Source of the DNA: Pseudomonadota bacterium
Lineage (GTDB): Bacteria; Pseudomonadota; Alphaproteobacteria; Sphingomonadales; Sphingomonadaceae
Assembly (NCBI GenBank): GCA_018240895.1
Contig: JAFEEX010000015.1
Span: forward strand, 1-34,352
Length of the DNA stretch: 34,352 nucleotides
Direction of reading: 5' to 3'
Of this stretch, positions 31,548-34,352 are shown one piece after another (position 1 is the first letter of the stretch; each line of letters starts with the position of its first letter). Below the pieces are notes generated by a model, which worked only from the letters and a program-made list of their open reading frames with translations, was not told the origin of the DNA and searched no databases. The translations under genes and the position numbers were made by a program.

Positions 31548-31569
31548 GGCCCGGACTTTCGTCCGGGCC
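31548..31569 (-). terminator. Terminator-like hairpin after the TonB-receptor gene
   Basis: GGCCCGGAC-TTTC-GTCCGGGCC is a perfect 9-bp stem with a 4-base loop, 40 bases past the stop codon of the minus-strand receptor gene. On that strand it is followed by TTTGCTTG, a weak T run. The rest of the 31441-31609 spacer shows no other feature that I can support. Confidence 0.7.
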
Positions 31570-31609
31570 CCGCCTTGCGCATTCCCTCCCAGGAGTGCTT
31601 TGGTAATCC

Positions 31610-34352
31610 TCAGAATTTCACGCCCGCAGTGACGCCATAGCGGCGCGGTTCGAGCGTGAAGACGTTGGTGTAAAGACCCGACGATTGATCAGTTACATAC
31701 AGACCGGTAATCGCGGTATTTTTGGTCAGGTTCTGAACCCACGCACGCAGCGACCATGCTTTGTCAGGCCCGCTGAGTTCGATCTGCGCGTTGACCTGGC
31801 TGTAGCTCTTGACGGCGTTGACCGAGCTGTTGAACACGCTGCCTTGCGACTTGCCAGTGTAGATATAATCGACACGCGGGGTCAAAGTCATCGCGCCCAG
31901 CGGCAAGGCGTACTGAATGCCGGCCGAGAACTTGTAGTCGGGCGCACCAGGCAGCTTGTTGCCGATTATGTTGGTGGGAATACCGGCGGCGTAGACCGAT
32001 ACTCCACCGAGCGCGGCCGGGTCAATTTTAAGCGGGCCGAGCGCAGCCAAGTTGAACGCACCCTTTGCCGCAGCGTCAAGCGCCGCGCAAACGCTGAAGG
32101 CTCCCGTCGACGCAATGCCGCCACCTGCCGGGAATGCTGTAGTTGGTTGCAGCCCGGCGCCGGCCTTGAGCCCCGGAACAACTCCGAGATTAATCAGAGT
32201 ATTAACCCCATTAACAAACGTGTTAACACCAGCAACACTTCCAGAAGTTGACGCAACCGCGCAGTTCGCGCCGTTGGTGATGTCCTTGATGATCACCGCA
32301 TCGGATCGCCCACCACCAAAGTCGCGTGGGTTCGCCATCGGGTTCGGGGTATTCGTTACCTCGGTATGAAGATAGCTGGCGTTGGCGTTGATCGTCAATT
32401 CGGGGGTCGGCCGAAGCACGGTTTCAAGCTCAAGCCCATAGATCTTTGCATCGACATTGTCGTTGACTGACGAACGCGACACGATGCGTGAAAGCTGCAG
32501 CCCCTTATAGTCGTAGTAGAATCCGGTAAGATTCAATGTCATCAGACCATTTGCGAAGGTATTCTTCGAACCGATTTCAAACGCATTGACGTATTCAGGC
32601 GTGAAGGTCGTCGGAACCGCCGCAACCGGTGAAAGTGGCGGATTGATCCCGCCAGACTTGTAACCGCGCGAATAGGAAATGTAGAGCAGGTTATTGCGGG
32701 TTATGTTCCAGTCCAGCACCGCGCGGCCGGTAAACTTGCCGAACGAAACCGATGCATTTGCCCACGATTCACAATTCGCCGCCGATCCGATTGCGCCAAC
32801 CGGGCTTCCTGCCGGACAGACAGTCGTCGGATCCGCATCGTACTGCGCCGCAAACGGCGAGGACCAGGCGCTAGTGGAACCAAACGGCGTAAGGAAGCTC
32901 GCCAGCGTCGTGCGAGCGCTCACTTTCTTCTGGTCGTGGTTATAGCGCAAACCAAGGGTCAGTTTCAGCGTATCGCTGAACTTATAGTACGCCTCGCCAA
33001 ACAAGCCGTATGATTTCAGGCGATAATTGTCAGTGTTGTTGCGATAGTACGGCGTTGCCAGATAGCTTGGTGGCAAACCGCCGCCCAAGGCACTGAGCGT
33101 TCCGACAACACCGGTGAAATAATCGATGCCGAACGAATTAATGTAGTAGCTGTTCTCATCCATATCCATGGAGGCATAGATACCACCGAGCAGGAAGTTG
33201 AACTTTCCATCCCATTTCGACGATATAATTGCTTCGGTTGACCAGGCGGTATCCGTCTGGTTGGACCGGTCAAAATCCTGCGGCGTGGCCGAGCATATCT
33301 TGTGCCCGCCGAAAGAGCCGGTTCCGGTTACTTCGGGCAGCGATGTGCAAATTACGCCAGCCGGACCATTCGGGATCAGGGCGTTTGCAACCGGCCCCAG
33401 ATACGAAGCCAAAGCGGCACCACCCCCGCCTCCGGCAAGGAACGCAAGCGTGTTCAGCGCGGGCTGATAGATCGCGCGATTCTGGACCGACAGGTTATAG
33501 TCCTGTTCCGAATCGACCCGCGTGTCCTGATAGTTGGCATCAATCTTGAGATTGAGCCCGCCACCCAATTCCTGGTTGATGGAACCCTGCATGATGAATT
33601 CGCTGGTGCGATATTTTGGCGTGAAATCGGTATTCACCGTCCGGTAATCTGCCGGGTTGACCACGCCGGCATAGGGATCAGCGCCATAAAGGTCGCCAAG
33701 CGCCAGCCCCGTGGGGAGCCCGCGGGCTGCGAAGAACTGCTTGGACGTCAGCACACCCACAAACGAGGTATTGGCGTTGGTGGTCGAAAAGTCCCGGCTG
33801 CCGTTAAGGCATCCCAGCACACCGGTTGGGTCGCGCTGACAGAGTTGCTTCTGAATGCGCATACGGCTGTCCTTCTCGTAGAAGTACTGCCCCATCAGGT
33901 CAATCGTGGTGGTGGGAGTCGGTTCAACCCGAAGTGAAGCGCGCAGACCGTACATATCGCGGTCATCGATCTTCGAATTGTCGAACAGGTTCTTGGTGTA
34001 GCCGTCACGTTTGAGATAGAAGCCGGCTACGCGCACCGCCGCCTGATCACCCAGCGGCACGTTGACCATGGCTTTCGCCTTGATACCGTTGTAATTGCCA
34101 TATTCGCCTTCAGCACTGGCGGCAAACCCGGTCAGGCTGGGACGCGCGGTGCGGAAGTTGACCACGCCCGAAGTCGCGTTGCGGCCATACAGGGTGCCCT
34201 GCGGCCCGCGCAGCACTTCGATCTGCGCCATGTCATAAAATTCGCCTTCGAACAGACGGGTGTTGAACAGCGGCGCGTCATTGTAGTGGATCGCGGTGGC
34301 GCTGTCGCAGGTCGTGCCCACACACAGATCGCCGATGCCGCGGATCGTGAAG
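31610..34352 (-). CDS. TonB-dependent outer-membrane receptor (N-terminus beyond window)
   Basis: This is a beta-barrel receptor that imports a substrate using TonB energy. About 914 residues are visible; the signal peptide and start of the plug lie past the right edge. The first visible residues FTIRGIGD belong to the plug domain, followed by GEFYDMAQIEVLRGPQGTLY, then GRNATSGVVNF, the classic plug signature. The barrel has many alternating strands (YISYSRGYKSGGINPPLSPV) and ends with YGVTAGVKF, a terminal Phe as required for barrel insertion. Two very long loops each hold a Cys pair. The substrate is unknown. Base composition is visibly less GC-rich than in the flagellar genes. It is not part of the flagellar system. 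Confidence 0.93.
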   Translation of the reverse strand, partial: FTIRGIGDLCVGTTCDSATAIHYNDAPLFNTRLFEGEFYDMAQIEVLRGPQGTLYGRNATSGVVNFRTARPSLTGFAASAEGEYGNYNGIKAKAMVNVPLGDQAAVRVAGFYLKRDGYTKNLFDNSKIDDRDMYGLRASLRVEPTPTTTIDLMGQYFYEKDSRMRIQKQLCQRDPTGVLGCLNGSRDFSTTNANTSFVGVLTSKQFFAARGLPTGLALGDLYGADPYAGVVNPADYRTVNTDFTPKYRTSEFIMQGSINQELGGGLNLKIDANYQDTRVDSEQDYNLSVQNRAIYQPALNTLAFLAGGGGGAALASYLGPVANALIPNGPAGVICTSLPEVTGTGSFGGHKICSATPQDFDRSNQTDTAWSTEAIISSKWDGKFNFLLGGIYASMDMDENSYYINSFGIDYFTGVVGTLSALGGGLPPSYLATPYYRNNTDNYRLKSYGLFGEAYYKFSDTLKLTLGLRYNHDQKKVSARTTLASFLTPFGSTSAWSSPFAAQYDADPTTVCPAGSPVGAIGSAANCESWANASVSFGKFTGRAVLDWNITRNNLLYISYSRGYKSGGINPPLSPVAAVPTTFTPEYVNAFEIGSKNTFANGLMTLNLTGFYYDYKGLQLSRIVSRSSVNDNVDAKIYGLELETVLRPTPELTINANASYLHTEVTNTPNPMANPRDFGGGRSDAVIIKDITNGANCAVASTSGSVAGVNTFVNGVNTLINLGVVPGLKAGAGLQPTTAFPAGGGIASTGAFSVCAALDAAAKGAFNLAALGPLKIDPAALGGVSVYAAGIPTNIIGNKLPGAPDYKFSAGIQYALPLGAMTLTPRVDYIYTGKSQGSVFNSSVNAVKSYSQVNAQIELSGPDKAWSLRAWVQNLTKNTAITGLYVTDQSSGLYTNVFTLEPRRYGVTAGVKF

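Noticed and set aside
1-34352. tRNA, rRNA, CRISPR, insertion sequence or prophage genes
   Set aside because: I looked for cloverleaf-like segments, regularly spaced repeats, transposase or integrase motifs and found none that I could support.

Overview
The window is a GC-rich alphaproteobacterial chromosome segment dominated by one large flagellar gene cluster. Gene content, the short forms of several flagellar proteins, a dispersed repeat of the CTTCGACAGGCTCAG type and a neighbouring TonB-dependent receptor gene suggest a sphingomonad (Novosphingobium/Sphingobium-like). This placement is an inference from recognition by eye; no similarity search was run.

Layout. (1) 1-3627, minus strand: a MotA/TolQ/ExbB-like channel protein, a small single-pass partner, flgA, flgM, flgN, a lytic transglycosylase and the 5' part of flhA. 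(2) 3827-14254, plus strand, diverging from the first block: flgBCDEFGHIJKL, motA, motB and a DJ-1/PfpI-type (isonitrile hydratase-like) gene. (3) 14328-15155, minus strand: a single flagellin gene with its own terminator. (4) 15409-30137, plus strand: an FlbD/FleQ-like sigma-54 activator, then fliE-fliF-fliG-fliH-fliI-fliJ-fliK-fliL-fliM-fliN-fliO-fliP-fliQ-fliR-flhB-fliD-fliS, mostly joined by 4-bp or longer overlaps. (5) 30298-34352: a LuxR/FixJ-type regulator with a degenerate receiver, an unrecognised small gene and a TonB-dependent receptor cut by the right edge.

Together these genes encode the export apparatus (FlhA, FlhB, FliPQR, FliO, FliHIJ), MS and C rings (FliF, FliG, FliM, FliN), rod, hook and rings, junction and cap proteins, filament, chaperones and stators. 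The sequence also shows a regulatory hierarchy. Perfect sigma-54 -24/-12 sites precede flgB (3763-3778) and the transglycosylase-flhA pair (1328-1343, minus), and the presumed activator is encoded in the cluster. A second motif, TTAA-N15-GCCGYTCT, closely resembles a sigma-28 (FliA) promoter. It precedes flgM, fliC and fliD, with a weaker copy before the MotA-like operon. These are the classes of gene that the FlgM-controlled sigma factor normally reads. rpoN, fliA, flhF and che genes are not in the window.

Most interesting points: a possible miniature stator (three-helix MotA/ExbB-like protein plus a one-helix protein with an ExbD/MotB-like Asp) beside the normal motAB; the conserved sigma-28-like motif and the near-leaderless fliD start it implies; a FliM without the usual N-terminal CheY-docking peptide; very short FlgD and FlgE; and a dispersed repeat that appears to have been absorbed into the FlgI signal peptide. 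No tRNA, rRNA, CRISPR array, insertion sequence or phage gene was seen.
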